A program made the translations under genes and the position numbers. This document shows, in pieces, positions 15,543 through 24,028 of a stretch of DNA of 64,000 bases (position 1 is its first letter; every line of letters starts with the position of its first letter). The notes under the pieces were generated by a model. The model searched no databases and was not told where the DNA came from. It worked only from the letters and a program-made list of their open reading frames with translations. The DNA comes from DATFRX01 sp035630615 (lineage in GTDB: Bacteria; Actinomycetota; Actinomycetes; Propionibacteriales; Nocardioidaceae), in assembly GCA_035630615.1 (NCBI GenBank), contig DASQKI010000051.1:22899-86898 (forward strand), read 5' to 3'.

Positions 15543-16826
15543 TCAGGTCGCGGGCGGCTCAGTCGGGGCGGCCTCACGACTGATCCAGCCATCTGAGTAC
15601 AGCACATCGAGAACGTCGCCCAGCGCAGCTTCGATGCTGCGACCCGTGGTGTCCACTCGGATGTCGGCGTCCTCGGGCTCTTCGTACGGGGAGGAGATGC
15701 CGGTGAAGTCGGGAATCTCGCCCGCGCGCGCCCTCGCGTACAAGCCCTTGCGGTCGCGGCGCTCGCACTCCTCGAGCGGGGTCGCGACGTGCACCAGGAT
15801 GAACCCGCCGCCGGCGTCGCGGATCATCGATCGGACGAGCTGTCGGGTCTCGTCGAACGGGGCGATCGGCGAGCAGATGGCGACGCCGCCGTGCCGGCTT
15901 ATCTCGGCCGCCACCCAGCCGATTCGAGCGACGTTGGTCTCTCGGTCCTCGCGGGAGAAGCCGAGGCCTTTGGACAGGTGTCGGCGCACTACGTCGCCGT
16001 CGAGACTCGTGACCGTTCGGTCTCCGCGCTCCAGCAGCAGGTCATGGAGCGCCCGCGCGAGCGTCGACTTGCCGGAGCCGGACAGGCCGGTGAAGAACAC
16101 GACGAGCCCACGATGCTCGACGGGCGGCCGATCCTGATCGCGGATCGCCTTGACCGCAGGCGCCGGCTCGCCGTCGTGCCACACCGTCACCAGCTCGTCG
16201 GCGAACGCGAGGCCGACCCGGATGCCGAACGCCGCGGTCTGGGTCGCGTCGCCGCGATCGGACACCGCGACCGCGATGACCTTGGCTCCCGGGATCTGCC
16301 GGGCGGCTCCGAGCGTCGTCCGGATCAGGCCCGCCGCCGAGAGAGTCAGCGGCCCGCCCGGTCCGGTCGCGACCAGGAGCAGCGGCGTCCGACCGGTCTT
16401 GCGGGCATAGGTGTTGACCTGGTCGACGTCGGACTGCGTCAGCACGTCGCGGAGCGGGACCGAGAACGCATGCGGATGCGCCGCCCGTACCTCGGCCGGC
16501 GTCCGGTGATAGCGCCGGAACGGGCCGTACTCGGTGTGCGCGAGCGGCTCGACCTCGCCGACGAGGCCGACCTGATCGTCGTTGGCGTCGTAGGCGCCCT
16601 CGAACTGGAGTAGACCGATCGGTGCGCCCTCGGGGTCGGTCAGCCGGAGGCCGCCCGCGCCTTTGGCTTCGTCGGCGACCTTGCGCGGAACCGCCAGCGT
16701 CACCGGCGTCGGGACGCTCGCATCGTCGGGATTGACGAAGCCGCGAAGGGGCGCGAGGGCCCCGATGGTCAGCAGCTCGAGGTCGGCGAGTTCTCGGAGA
16801 GTCGGAGTCCACTCGGGATGCGTCAC
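15543..16826 (-). CDS. cysC: APS kinase with a degenerate ATP-sulfurylase-like N-terminus
   Basis: A 427-residue two-part protein. Residues about 1-225 resemble ATP sulfurylase (LELLTIGALAPLRGFVNPDD, EYGPFRRYHRTPAEV) but I see no catalytic QxRNPxHxAH-type motif. Residues about 245-420 are a complete APS kinase with P-loop FTGLSGSGKSTLARAL, DGDVVRRHLSKGLGFSREDR, RIGWVAAEISRHGG and RKGLYARARAGEI. It phosphorylates APS to PAPS, used for reduction or by sulfotransferases such as the one at 27.2 kb. The GTG at 16826 (VTHPEWTPTLREL) is chosen on homology. It is the first gene of the operon and is divergent from the asparaginase gene. Confidence 0.9.
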   Translation of the reverse strand: MTHPEWTPTLRELADLELLTIGALAPLRGFVNPDDASVPTPVTLAVPRKVADEAKGAGGLRLTDPEGAPIGLLQFEGAYDANDDQVGLVGEVEPLAHTEYGPFRRYHRTPAEVRAAHPHAFSVPLRDVLTQSDVDQVNTYARKTGRTPLLLVATGPGGPLTLSAAGLIRTTLGAARQIPGAKVIAVAVSDRGDATQTAAFGIRVGLAFADELVTVWHDGEPAPAVKAIRDQDRPPVEHRGLVVFFTGLSGSGKSTLARALHDLLLERGDRTVTSLDGDVVRRHLSKGLGFSREDRETNVARIGWVAAEISRHGGVAICSPIAPFDETRQLVRSMIRDAGGGFILVHVATPLEECERRDRKGLYARARAGEIPDFTGISSPYEEPEDADIRVDTTGRSIEAALGDVLDVLYSDGWISREAAPTEPPAT

Positions 16827-16884
16827 GCCCGCATTGTGGCATCGCGCACTTTTGCGCTTGCGGGCGCCAGGTACGCTCCGCGCC

Positions 16885-17826
16885 GTGCGAGACGTCGTTG
16901 TGGCCGAAGTGGTCCGTTCAGGGTTCGTTGAAAGCCGACATTTCGGGGCAATCATCGCGCTCGATCGGTCGGGTGCTGTCGCCTGGTCGGTCGGTGTCGT
17001 CGACGAACCCGTGTTCGTGCGGTCGTGTAACAAGCCGATCCAGGCGACCGCGATGGTCCGAGCCGGGCTGCCGCTGCGGGGTCGGTTGCTCGCCCTCGTG
17101 TCGGCCAGCCACTCCGGAGAGCCGATGCATCTCGAAGGGGTCCGCGAGATCCTCGACGGCGCCGGCCTTCCCGAGTCGGCGCTCCAGACGCCGCCGGACT
17201 ATCCGCTCGGCGGCCCGACCCGAGACGCGTACGTCGCAGCCGGGGGCAAGCCGAGCTCGGTCGCGATGAACTGCTCCGGCAAGCACGCCGGCATGCTGGC
17301 CACCTGCGTCGCGAACGGATGGCCGATCGAGACCTACCGCGATCCGGATCATCCACTGCAGCGTCGGATCGCCGACGAGCTCGTCGAGTTGACCGGCTAC
17401 GAGGTGACCGCGGTCGGCGTCGACGGCTGCGGCGCTCCGCTGCTCGGCACCACTCTGATCGGGCTGGCGCGGGCGTTCCGGCGGATCCAGCAGGCACCGT
17501 CGGACAGCCCGCCGGGGGCCGTCGCCGAAGCCATCGGAGCGTTTCCCGCGTACGTCAGCGGTTCCGACCGTGACGAGGCGACGCTGCTCCGGTCGTTCCC
17601 CGGCGCGGTCGCGAAGGGTGGTGCCGAGGCGTGCTACGCCGTCGCGATGCCCGACGGCAGCGCGGTAGCCCTCAAGATCGGCGACGGCGGGGGGCGGGCG
17701 CGGGCCGTCGTCATGGCGGCGGCGCTGCAGCGCCTCGGTTTCGACGGTCCGGTGCTCGAGGAGCTTGCGCATCCGGCTGTGCTTGGGGGCGGGGAGCGGA
17801 TCGGGGAGATTCGGGCGGCGTTCTGA
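16885..17826 (+). CDS. L-asparaginase II family protein
   Basis: A 313-residue protein of the Rhizobium etli-type asparaginase II family (AnsA, PF06089). Typical segments are VVRSGFVESRHFG, SVGVVDEPVFVRSCNKPIQA, SHSGEPMHLEGV, NCSGKHAGMLATC, GVDGCGAPLLGTTL and AVAMPDGSAVALKIGDGG. It hydrolyses asparagine to aspartate and ammonia in the cytoplasm. The GTG at 16885 is 58 bases from the divergent cysC start. Its stop is followed at once by the R4 hairpin repeat. Confidence 0.88.
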   Translation: MRDVVVAEVVRSGFVESRHFGAIIALDRSGAVAWSVGVVDEPVFVRSCNKPIQATAMVRAGLPLRGRLLALVSASHSGEPMHLEGVREILDGAGLPESALQTPPDYPLGGPTRDAYVAAGGKPSSVAMNCSGKHAGMLATCVANGWPIETYRDPDHPLQRRIADELVELTGYEVTAVGVDGCGAPLLGTTLIGLARAFRRIQQAPSDSPPGAVAEAIGAFPAYVSGSDRDEATLLRSFPGAVAKGGAEACYAVAMPDGSAVALKIGDGGGRARAVVMAAALQRLGFDGPVLEELAHPAVLGGGERIGEIRAAF

Positions 17827-17846
17827 GGCCCGGTGGGGCGGCTCTA

Positions 17847-17930
17847 CCCGGATTCCCCGCGCGGCACAACCAGCCTCGCGCTTCGCGCTCGACGGCCAGG
17901 CCCATCCACGTGCCGCGCGGGAAATCCGGG
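17847..17930. repeat. Long hairpin repeat with the same 42-nt core as 3898-3939
   Basis: The left arm CCCGGATTCCCCGCGCGGC (17847 onward, 21 nt to 17867) is inverted with one mismatch at 17910-17930. The arms share only a CCCGCGCG stretch with the arms at 3866-3971. The 42-nt loop (17868-17909) matches that element at 40 of 42 positions, again starting AACCAGCCTCGCGCT and ending CGGCCAGGCCCATCCAC. It lies between co-directional asparaginase and XRE-regulator genes. Confidence 0.85.
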
Positions 17931-18035
17931 CAGCCCCTCGTCTCCTCGCTCGTCGCTGCTTTGTTGCCTCCGTGTGCCGCGCCGACGGTCCGCTTTTGGG
18001 TCATATGGGGAGTGTGGTCGAGGACACGTGTCGGG

Positions 18036-18064
18036 TGCTTGCAAGGTGCTTGCAATTGCAAGCA
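18036..18064. promoter_or_regulatory. Palindromic operator upstream of the XRE regulator
   Basis: A perfect 18-bp palindrome, TGCTTGCAATTGCAAGCA (18047-18064), lies 10 bases before the GTG start. A further half-site TGCTTGCAA sits at 18036-18044, 11 bp upstream. Position and symmetry suggest autoregulation by the XRE protein encoded next, which would also control the HbhA-like gene behind it. Confidence 0.75.
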
Positions 18065-18074
18065 TGATTGGGGT

Positions 18075-18461
18075 GTGAGCAAGTTGAATGTCGGGAAGAC
18101 CGTCGGGTCGCTTGGTGACTATCTGCGCGACCAGCGCCGTCAGGCCGAGCTGTCGTTGCGCCAGCTCGCCGAGCAGACCGGCGTCTCCAACCCGTACCTC
18201 AGCCAGATCGAACGTGGGCTACGCCGGCCATCGGCCGAAGTGCTGCAGCAGATCGCCAAGGCGCTGCGGATCTCGGCGGAAACCCTTTACGTTCGTGCCG
18301 GCATTCTCGACCCCAGTCCCAACGGTGTGCAGTCGGTCGAGATCGCCATCGTCGGCGACGCCGGGCTCACCGAGCGGCAAAAGTCCGCGCTGCTCGACAT
18401 CTACCGATCTTTTCGCCGCGAGAACGGCGGAGACGACGCCGTCAGCGAATCCGCTGACTGA
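18075..18461 (+). CDS. XRE-family transcriptional regulator (Rv0474-like)
   Basis: A 128-residue protein with an N-terminal Cro/C1-type helix-turn-helix (LGDYLRDQRRQAELSLRQLA, EQTGVSNPYLSQIERGLRRP). A short C-terminal tail (LTERQKSALLDIYRSFRREN) probably serves dimerisation. The GTG at 18075 is 10 bases after a perfect palindrome that is its likely operator. It is followed after 16 bases by the HbhA-like gene and then DUF2516, the same order as Rv0474-Rv0476. Confidence 0.88.
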   Translation: MSKLNVGKTVGSLGDYLRDQRRQAELSLRQLAEQTGVSNPYLSQIERGLRRPSAEVLQQIAKALRISAETLYVRAGILDPSPNGVQSVEIAIVGDAGLTERQKSALLDIYRSFRRENGGDDAVSESAD

Positions 18462-18477
18462 CGAGAGGAAATTCATC

Positions 18478-18966
18478 ATGCCGACGTACGAGATTCCGGA
18501 CCAGATCAAGAAGCCGACGCCGCTCTACGCCGTCGTGGGCGCGGGTGAAGCCGTCGTCGGGCGCATTCGCGACCTCGACGCGAAGCAGCTCCAGGCGCAG
18601 GCCAAGGAGTTCCCGACCAAGGCGCAGGCCAAGGCGACCGAGGCGCAGGCCAAGGCAGCCGAGCGGTTTGGCACCGTCGTCGACGACGTCAAGCACCTCC
18701 CGGAGCAGCTGCGCACCCTGCCAGAGAGGGCGCAGTCGGTCGCACTGCATGCGTTCGAGCAGGCCGGCGACGTCTACGCCGACCTCGCGCAGCGCGGTGA
18801 GGGCGTGGTCCAGCGGGTACGCAAGCAAGCCCCCGTCGTCGGCGAGAACGGCGACGACTCGACCGCGAAAAAGACCACCAAATCCACCGCTACCAAGGCA
18901 AAGCCGTCCGCTTCGTCCAAGAAGTCCGCTTCCAGGACAAAGAAGTCGACCGACCCCTCTGTCTGA
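18478..18966 (+). CDS. HbhA-like protein with helical body and lysine-rich tail
   Basis: A 162-residue protein. Residues 1-115 are helical, with a repeated AQAKATEAQAKAAE stretch, and 130-160 form a low-complexity Lys/Ser/Thr/Ala tail (AKKTTKSTATKAKPSASSKK). This is the layout of the mycobacterial heparin-binding hemagglutinin, whose methylated Lys-rich tail binds glycosaminoglycans and whose body may bind lipids. Outside mycobacteria its role is unclear. A GAGAGGAA site precedes the ATG at 18478. It is followed by a strong hairpin. Confidence 0.8.
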   Translation: MPTYEIPDQIKKPTPLYAVVGAGEAVVGRIRDLDAKQLQAQAKEFPTKAQAKATEAQAKAAERFGTVVDDVKHLPEQLRTLPERAQSVALHAFEQAGDVYADLAQRGEGVVQRVRKQAPVVGENGDDSTAKKTTKSTATKAKPSASSKKSASRTKKSTDPSV

Positions 18967-19057
18967 GAGGTACCTGCCGAGCGGCGGCCTCCTGGCCGGG
19001 GTCTTCGGGCTCCGATACCGAGAGGTCGGGAGGCCGTCCCAGCTCGTCTGACGTAGA

Positions 19058-19100
19058 GCAGGAGCCCGCTGTCCCCGAGACGGCGGGCTCCTGCCGTTTC
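19058..19100 (+). terminator. Intrinsic terminator-like hairpin after the HbhA-like gene
   Basis: GCAGGAGCCCGC (19058-19069) pairs perfectly with GCGGGCTCCTGC (19083-19094) around a 13-nt loop, followed by CGTTTCG. The 12-bp GC-rich stem is strong; the T tract is weak, as is usual in high-GC genomes. Confidence 0.7.
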
Positions 19101-19192
19101 GTCGACGCCGACCACCGCGTCGTGGTTGCCAGGCGTCGCGCTGAAGAAGCCCGATGACTGGCGAGCAAGCGCGGAGCGGCTAGGCTCGATAC

Positions 19193-19477
19193 GTGCTCGA
19201 CTTGTTCGAAGTGCAAAACAACCTGATGCTGCTGCTAGCGCTGGTGTTATTCGCGTGCAAGGCGGTCGCGTTCGTCGACGCTGCCACGCGCCCGCCCGCG
19301 CTGTACGTCGCCGCGGGCAAGCAGACCAAGCCCTTCTGGCTGCTGATCCTGGGCCTGGCGGCGGTCTACAACATGCTCGACTGGAACCCGATCGGCATCC
19401 TGAACATCATCGGAGTCGTCGCGGCCTTCGTCTACCTGGCCGATGCCCGGCCGGCGATGCGGTCGCTGCGCCGCTAG
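19193..19477 (+). CDS. DUF2516 membrane protein
   Basis: A 94-residue protein with three hydrophobic helices (LMLLLALVLFACKAVAFVDA; FWLLILGLAAVYNML; ILNIIGVVAAFVYLADARP). It matches the DUF2516 family that follows hbhA in mycobacteria (Rv0476). The start is a GTG at 19193. No function is known. The macrodomain gene begins three bases after its stop, so the two form an operon. Confidence 0.85.
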   Translation: MLDLFEVQNNLMLLLALVLFACKAVAFVDAATRPPALYVAAGKQTKPFWLLILGLAAVYNMLDWNPIGILNIIGVVAAFVYLADARPAMRSLRR

Positions 19478-19480
19478 CCG

Positions 19481-19978
19481 ATGCGGTTGCACGTCGTTGC
19501 CGGCGACATCACCGAGCAGGCGGTGGACGCGGTCGTCAACGCGGCCAATCGGGCGATGCGCGGAGGCGGTGGCGTCGACGGTGCGATCCATCGTGCAGGC
19601 GGACCGGCCATCCTCGCTGACTGCATTGAGCGCTTTCCGAACGGTCTCGAGACCGGCGGCGCCGGTTGTACGACGGCGGGTGACCTTCCGGCGTCGTGGG
19701 TGATCCACGTCGTCGGGCCTAACTGGAACGCCGGTCAGCGCGACCCTGACCTGCTCGCGTCGTGCTACCGCGAGGCGCTGCGGATCGCTGACGAGCTCTC
19801 GGTGCGTACGATCGCGTTTCCGGCCGTCTCGGCGGGCATCTACGGCTGGCCGCTCGACGACGCCGCCCGGATCGCGATCGAGACCGTACGGCAGGTGCCG
19901 AGCGACGTCGACGAAGCACGATTCGTAGCATTCGGGACGGACGTCGAGCGAGCGTTGCGGACCGCGCTCTCCACGTAG
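19481..19978 (+). CDS. Macrodomain protein, probable O-acetyl-ADP-ribose deacetylase
   Basis: A 165-residue MacroD-type domain with AGDITEQAVDAVVNAANRAM, GGGGVDGAIHRAGG, VIHVVGPNW and FPAVSAGIYGWPLDDAARI. These are the loops that bind ADP-ribose and the diphosphate. Such enzymes remove O-acetyl groups from ADP-ribose or reverse mono-ADP-ribosylation. It follows the DUF2516 gene by three bases. No sirtuin or ADP-ribosyltransferase lies nearby, so the substrate is open. Confidence 0.92.
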   Translation: MRLHVVAGDITEQAVDAVVNAANRAMRGGGGVDGAIHRAGGPAILADCIERFPNGLETGGAGCTTAGDLPASWVIHVVGPNWNAGQRDPDLLASCYREALRIADELSVRTIAFPAVSAGIYGWPLDDAARIAIETVRQVPSDVDEARFVAFGTDVERALRTALST

Positions 19979-20116
19979 AGTTGCTTATCACGCAACGGTG
20001 TCGCGCAGGGCGCGTCTCGACAATCCTTCGCATCAATGGTTGGGTCGGTGGACGACGCAGCCGCCCGCCTATGCGTCAGGTCGGCTGTCGACGGACTGAA
20101 GAAAGGGTTTGGATTG

Positions 20117-21898
20117 ATGAGGGCCGATCAACAAGACCCAAGCACGTCGGTCGCCGAGCCGTCCGAGGACGAAACCGCCGGCGACGCGATGCGGGCGAGC
20201 AGCGGCATCGACTGGCTGGTCTTCGGCGTCACCGCGGTCGCCTCGCTCGCCTTTATCGCCTGGGGTGTCATCGACAAGCAGTCGCTCGGTGCGCACGCGG
20301 CGGACGGCAGGAACTGGGTGATCGACAACGGCGGCTGGATGTTCGTCCTGTTGGCCTCGATGTTCGTCATCTTCGTGCTGTGGTTGGCGGCAAGCCGATA
20401 CGGGAAGATCCCGCTCGGTCGCGACGACGAGAAGCCGGAGTTCCGTACGTCGTCGTGGATCGCCATGATGTTCAGCGCCGGCATGGGCATCGGCCTGATG
20501 TTTTGGGGAGTCGCGGAGCCGCTGACCTACTACGTGATGGAGAAGGGGCCGGTCGGCGGCGCGCCGGCGTCGTTCCCCGATCCCAACACCAACGAGGCCA
20601 TGCACAACGCGATGGCCACCACCTTGTTCCACTGGACGCTGCATCCCTGGGCGATCTACGCCGTCGTCGGGCTAGCGATCGCCTACGGCACGTTCCGCAA
20701 GGGGCGGCCACAGCTGATCTCGGCGGCCTTCCGTCCGATCCTGGGTCGGCACGCCGACGGGCCTGGCGGCCGGGCGATCGACATGATGGCGATCTTCGCG
20801 ACCCTGTTCGGCTCGGCCGCGTCGCTGGGGTTCGGTGCCCTGCAGATCGGCGCCGGCATGGAGGTCAACGGGTGGGTCGATGCCGTCGGCAAGGGCAGCC
20901 TGGTGCTGATCATCACGGTGCTGACCCTGGCCTTCGTGTTGTCGGCCGTGTCGGGCGTCGAGCGCGGCATCCAGTGGCTTTCCAACATCAACATGGTGCT
21001 GGCGCTGTTCCTGGCGACCTTCGTGTTCATCGCCGGTCCGACCCTGCTGATGCTGAATCTGTTGCCCACCTCGGTCGGAGACTTCGCCGGCCAGTTGCCG
21101 GAGATGGCGTCGCGTACCGATGCCAGCGGCGGCGGCGTCATGGCGAGTTGGCTCTCGTCGTGGACGATCTTCTACTGGGCGTGGTGGATCTCGTGGACGC
21201 CGTTCGTCGGGATGTTCATCGCCCGAATCAGCCGCGGCCGTACGATCCGGCAGTTCGTCACGGGCGTGCTGTTGGTGCCGAGCCTGGTGAGCCTCGTGTG
21301 GTTCGCAATCTTCGGCGGCGCCGGCATCCACCAGCAGGGAGAGTCCGGGGACCTGACCGAGTCTGAAGGCGTGGTCAACTCCAACTTCGCGTTGTTCCAC
21401 CTGCTCGACCACTATCCGATCCAGTCAATCACCACGGTCTTGGTCATGCTCCTCGTCGGCATCTTCTTCGTCTCGGGCGCGGACGCGGCATCCATCGTCA
21501 TGGGGACGCTGTCGGAGCGCGGCAGCATCGAGCCCAACAAGCTGACCGTGATCTTCTGGGGCGCGGCCACCGGCGCGGTGGCGGCCATCATGCTGGTCAT
21601 CGCCAACCTCGAGACTGGCGATGCCCTGACGGGTCTGCAAAATCTCACCACGGTGGTGGCGTTGCCGTTCGCCCTCGTCATGGGTGCGCTCTGCGTGTCC
21701 CTTTACAAGGACCTCAGATCCGACCCGATCATCCTGCGGGAGGACAAGGGCACGCTGTTGGTCGAGGACGCGGTCGAGACCGGGCTGGAAAAGCACGGCG
21801 ACGACTTCGGTCTCGTCGTCGAGCCCGTCGAGTCGAATGACACCGACAAGTCGTCGAGCAACGGCGATCGGGTCTCCGAATCTGCCGAGAGGATCTAG
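20117..21898 (+). CDS. BCCT-family betaine/choline/carnitine transporter
   Basis: A 593-residue carrier with twelve helices. It carries GMGIGLMFWGVAEPLTYY and WAWWISWTPFVGMFIARISR, the tryptophan-rich BCCT signature that forms the substrate cage, plus an acidic N-terminal tail and a charged C-terminal tail of about 70 residues. BCCT carriers take up compatible solutes with sodium or protons; long charged tails often sense osmolality. The ATG at 20117 (MRADQQDPSTSV) has a GAAAGG site. It converges with typA, 30 bases away. Confidence 0.9.
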   Translation: MRADQQDPSTSVAEPSEDETAGDAMRASSGIDWLVFGVTAVASLAFIAWGVIDKQSLGAHAADGRNWVIDNGGWMFVLLASMFVIFVLWLAASRYGKIPLGRDDEKPEFRTSSWIAMMFSAGMGIGLMFWGVAEPLTYYVMEKGPVGGAPASFPDPNTNEAMHNAMATTLFHWTLHPWAIYAVVGLAIAYGTFRKGRPQLISAAFRPILGRHADGPGGRAIDMMAIFATLFGSAASLGFGALQIGAGMEVNGWVDAVGKGSLVLIITVLTLAFVLSAVSGVERGIQWLSNINMVLALFLATFVFIAGPTLLMLNLLPTSVGDFAGQLPEMASRTDASGGGVMASWLSSWTIFYWAWWISWTPFVGMFIARISRGRTIRQFVTGVLLVPSLVSLVWFAIFGGAGIHQQGESGDLTESEGVVNSNFALFHLLDHYPIQSITTVLVMLLVGIFFVSGADAASIVMGTLSERGSIEPNKLTVIFWGAATGAVAAIMLVIANLETGDALTGLQNLTTVVALPFALVMGALCVSLYKDLRSDPIILREDKGTLLVEDAVETGLEKHGDDFGLVVEPVESNDTDKSSSNGDRVSESAERI

Positions 21899-21928
21899 CC
21901 GACCGCGGCGGACGGGCGGCGCCTCACG

Positions 21929-23800
21929 TCATCGGCGGCTGCGTGACTTGGCGCGATCGGCGGCGTTGAGGCTGACCTTGCGGAGTCGGACCGCGGTCGC
22001 CGTGATCTCGACACACTCGTCCTCGCGGCAAAACTCCAGCGACTCCTCGAGCGAGAGTCGACGCGGTGGGATCAGCCGCTCGAGCTCCTCGCCCGTGGAC
22101 GAGCGCATGTTGGTGAGCTTCTTCTCCTTGGTGATGTTGACGTCCATGTCGTCGGAGCGGGAGTTTTCACCGACGATCATGCCCTCGTAGACCTCGGTCG
22201 TCGGCTCGACGAACATCTGTCCGCGCTCTTGCAGGTTGAACATCGCGTACGTCGTGGCCGCCCCAGCGCGGTCGGCGACCAGCGATCCCGTTGGACGCGT
22301 CCGCAGCTCGCCGAACCATGGCTCGTACCCCTCGAACACGTGGTGCGCGATGCCAGTACCCCGCGTCTCGGTGAGGAAGTCGGTCCGGAAGCCGATCAGC
22401 CCGCGTGCCGGCACCAAAAACTCCATGCGCACCCAGCCGGTACCGTGGTTGACCATCTGCTCCATCCGACCCCGTCGGGCGGCGAGCAGCTGCGTCACGG
22501 TGCCGAGATAGTCCTCCGGGCAGTCGACGGTGAGCCGCTCGACCGGCTCGTGCCGCTTGCCGTCGATGTCGCGAGTGACGACCTGTGGCTTGCCGACGGT
22601 GAGCTCGTACCCCTCGCGGCGCATCTGCTCGACAAGGATCGCGAGCGCCAACTCGCCCCGGCCCTGCACCTCCCAGGCGTCCGGTCGGTCGGTTGGCAGC
22701 ACCCGGATCGAGACGTTGCCGATCAGCTCCCGCTCGAGTCGGTCCCGGACCAGCCGAGCGGTGACCTTGGCGCCCTTGGTACGCCCGGCCAGCGGCGACG
22801 TGTTGATGCCGATCGTCATCGAGATGGCCGGCTCGTCGACCGTGATGAGCGGCAGCGGACGTGGGTTGTCGAGGTCGGCCAGCGTCTCGCCGATCGTGAT
22901 CTCGGGGATGCCCGCGATCGCGACGATGTCGCCCGGACCGGCCTCGTCGCCAGGGACCCGGTCGAGTGCCTCGGTGACGAGCAGCTCGGTGATCTTGACC
23001 GTCTCGACCGACCCGTCGCGGCGGCACCAGGAGACCTGGCTGCCCTTGCGCAGCGTGCCTTCGTGAATCCGGCACAGTGCGAGCCGGCCGAGGAACGGCG
23101 ACGCGTCGAGGTTGGTCACCTGCGCCTGCAGGGGCGCGTTCGGTGTGTACGTCGGGGCCGGCGCCGTGTCGAGGATGGTGCGAAACAGCGGTACGAGGTC
23201 GTCGCCGTCCGGCTGCTCGCCGTCAGCAGGCGCGGTCAGCGAGGCGCGACCCGACCGCGCCGATGCGTACACGATCGGGAAGTCGAGCGCAGTCTGGTCG
23301 GCATCGGGGTCGAGCAGGTCGAGGAAGAGCTCGTAGGCCTCGTCGACGACGGCCGCGATGCGCGCGTCGGGTCGGTCGACCTTGTTGACGACGAGCACGA
23401 CCGGCAGTCGGGCCGCCAGCGCCTTGCGGAGCACGAACCGGGTCTGCGGGAGCGGCCCCTCCGACGCGTCGACGAGTAGGACGACGCCGTCGACCATCGA
23501 CAGCCCGCGTTCGACCTCGCCGCCGAAGTCCGAGTGCCCCGGCGTGTCGATGATGTTGATCGTGACGCCGCCATCGGGCGCACCCGGCCCGGCGTACCGC
23601 ACGGCGGTGTTTTTCGCGAGGATCGTGATGCCCTTCTCGCGTTCGAGGTCGCCGGAGTCCATGACGCGCTCGGCGACGTCCTGATGCTCGCGGAACGCGC
23701 CGGACTGCCAGAGCATGGCGTCCACGAGGGTCGTCTTGCCGTGGTCGACGTGCGCGACGATCGCGATGTTGCGCAGGTCCGGTCGGGTCTGAGTGGGCAT
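21929..23800 (-). CDS. typA: Ribosome-associated GTPase TypA/BipA
   Basis: A 623-residue translational GTPase with G1 AHVDHGKTTLVDAML, ERVMDSGDLEREKGITILAK, IDTPGHSDFGGEVER and NKVDRPDARI, and a C-terminal domain with GTGWVRMEFLVPARGLIGFR. It acts in 50S assembly and stress responses. The length agrees with the family, apart from an insertion near the switch regions (GPGAPDGG) that is common in actinobacteria. It ends next to the convergent BCCT gene and starts about 160 bases from the corA leader. Confidence 0.95.
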   Translation of the reverse strand: MPTQTRPDLRNIAIVAHVDHGKTTLVDAMLWQSGAFREHQDVAERVMDSGDLEREKGITILAKNTAVRYAGPGAPDGGVTINIIDTPGHSDFGGEVERGLSMVDGVVLLVDASEGPLPQTRFVLRKALAARLPVVLVVNKVDRPDARIAAVVDEAYELFLDLLDPDADQTALDFPIVYASARSGRASLTAPADGEQPDGDDLVPLFRTILDTAPAPTYTPNAPLQAQVTNLDASPFLGRLALCRIHEGTLRKGSQVSWCRRDGSVETVKITELLVTEALDRVPGDEAGPGDIVAIAGIPEITIGETLADLDNPRPLPLITVDEPAISMTIGINTSPLAGRTKGAKVTARLVRDRLERELIGNVSIRVLPTDRPDAWEVQGRGELALAILVEQMRREGYELTVGKPQVVTRDIDGKRHEPVERLTVDCPEDYLGTVTQLLAARRGRMEQMVNHGTGWVRMEFLVPARGLIGFRTDFLTETRGTGIAHHVFEGYEPWFGELRTRPTGSLVADRAGAATTYAMFNLQERGQMFVEPTTEVYEGMIVGENSRSDDMDVNITKEKKLTNMRSSTGEELERLIPPRRLSLEESLEFCREDECVEITATAVRLRKVSLNAADRAKSRSRR

Positions 23801-23957
23801 GGGAGGGCGTTGTTCCTTCGTGCGTGGGGCGACCGCGCGAATACGCAGCCGACCCAGTGTACGGGCCGGCGAAGGCGCGTAATCGGGCCATGTCGGGCTA
23901 CCATGGCGGCGGCGGCCCTGTGCAGTCGTATGGCGCGCTGATTGATCGGACCGGACT

Positions 23958-23990
23958 TAGGAGGTGATCGCGTGAGACGCGAACCTCCTA
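23958..23990 (+). promoter_or_regulatory. RNA hairpin sequestering the corA-leader ribosome site
   Basis: TAGGAGGT (23958-23965), which holds the Shine-Dalgarno sequence, pairs exactly with ACCTCCTA (23983-23990). Inside it CGCGT (23969-23973) pairs with ACGCG (23977-23981) around a GAG loop, and this inner stem covers the GTG start. The right arm is codons 4-7 of the leader ORF. The structure would close initiation unless opened by a ligand, a ribosome or a protein. Confidence 0.7.
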
Positions 23991-24028
23991 GTTGCCATCC
24001 CCATCCCCGATTCCTTCGGCGGCGCTGA
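23972..24028 (+). CDS. Proline/arginine-rich leader peptide upstream of corA
   Basis: An 18-codon ORF with a perfect AGGAGGT ribosome site encodes VRREPPSCHPHPRFLRRR. It ends 64 bases before the corA ATG. Proline-rich and arginine-rich leader peptides (MgtL, MgtP, CorL) control magnesium-transporter genes in enteric bacteria. The likeness here is in composition and position, not homology. The start and ribosome site lie in a hairpin. I know of no described actinobacterial counterpart. Confidence 0.6.
   Translation: MRREPPSCHPHPRFLRRR

Noticed and set aside
15543..15545. cysC stop TGA as a second selenocysteine codon, since 41 in-frame codons follow
   Set aside because: The downstream segment duplicates the cysC tail, no SECIS-like hairpin sits at the right distance, and the catalytic domain is already complete.
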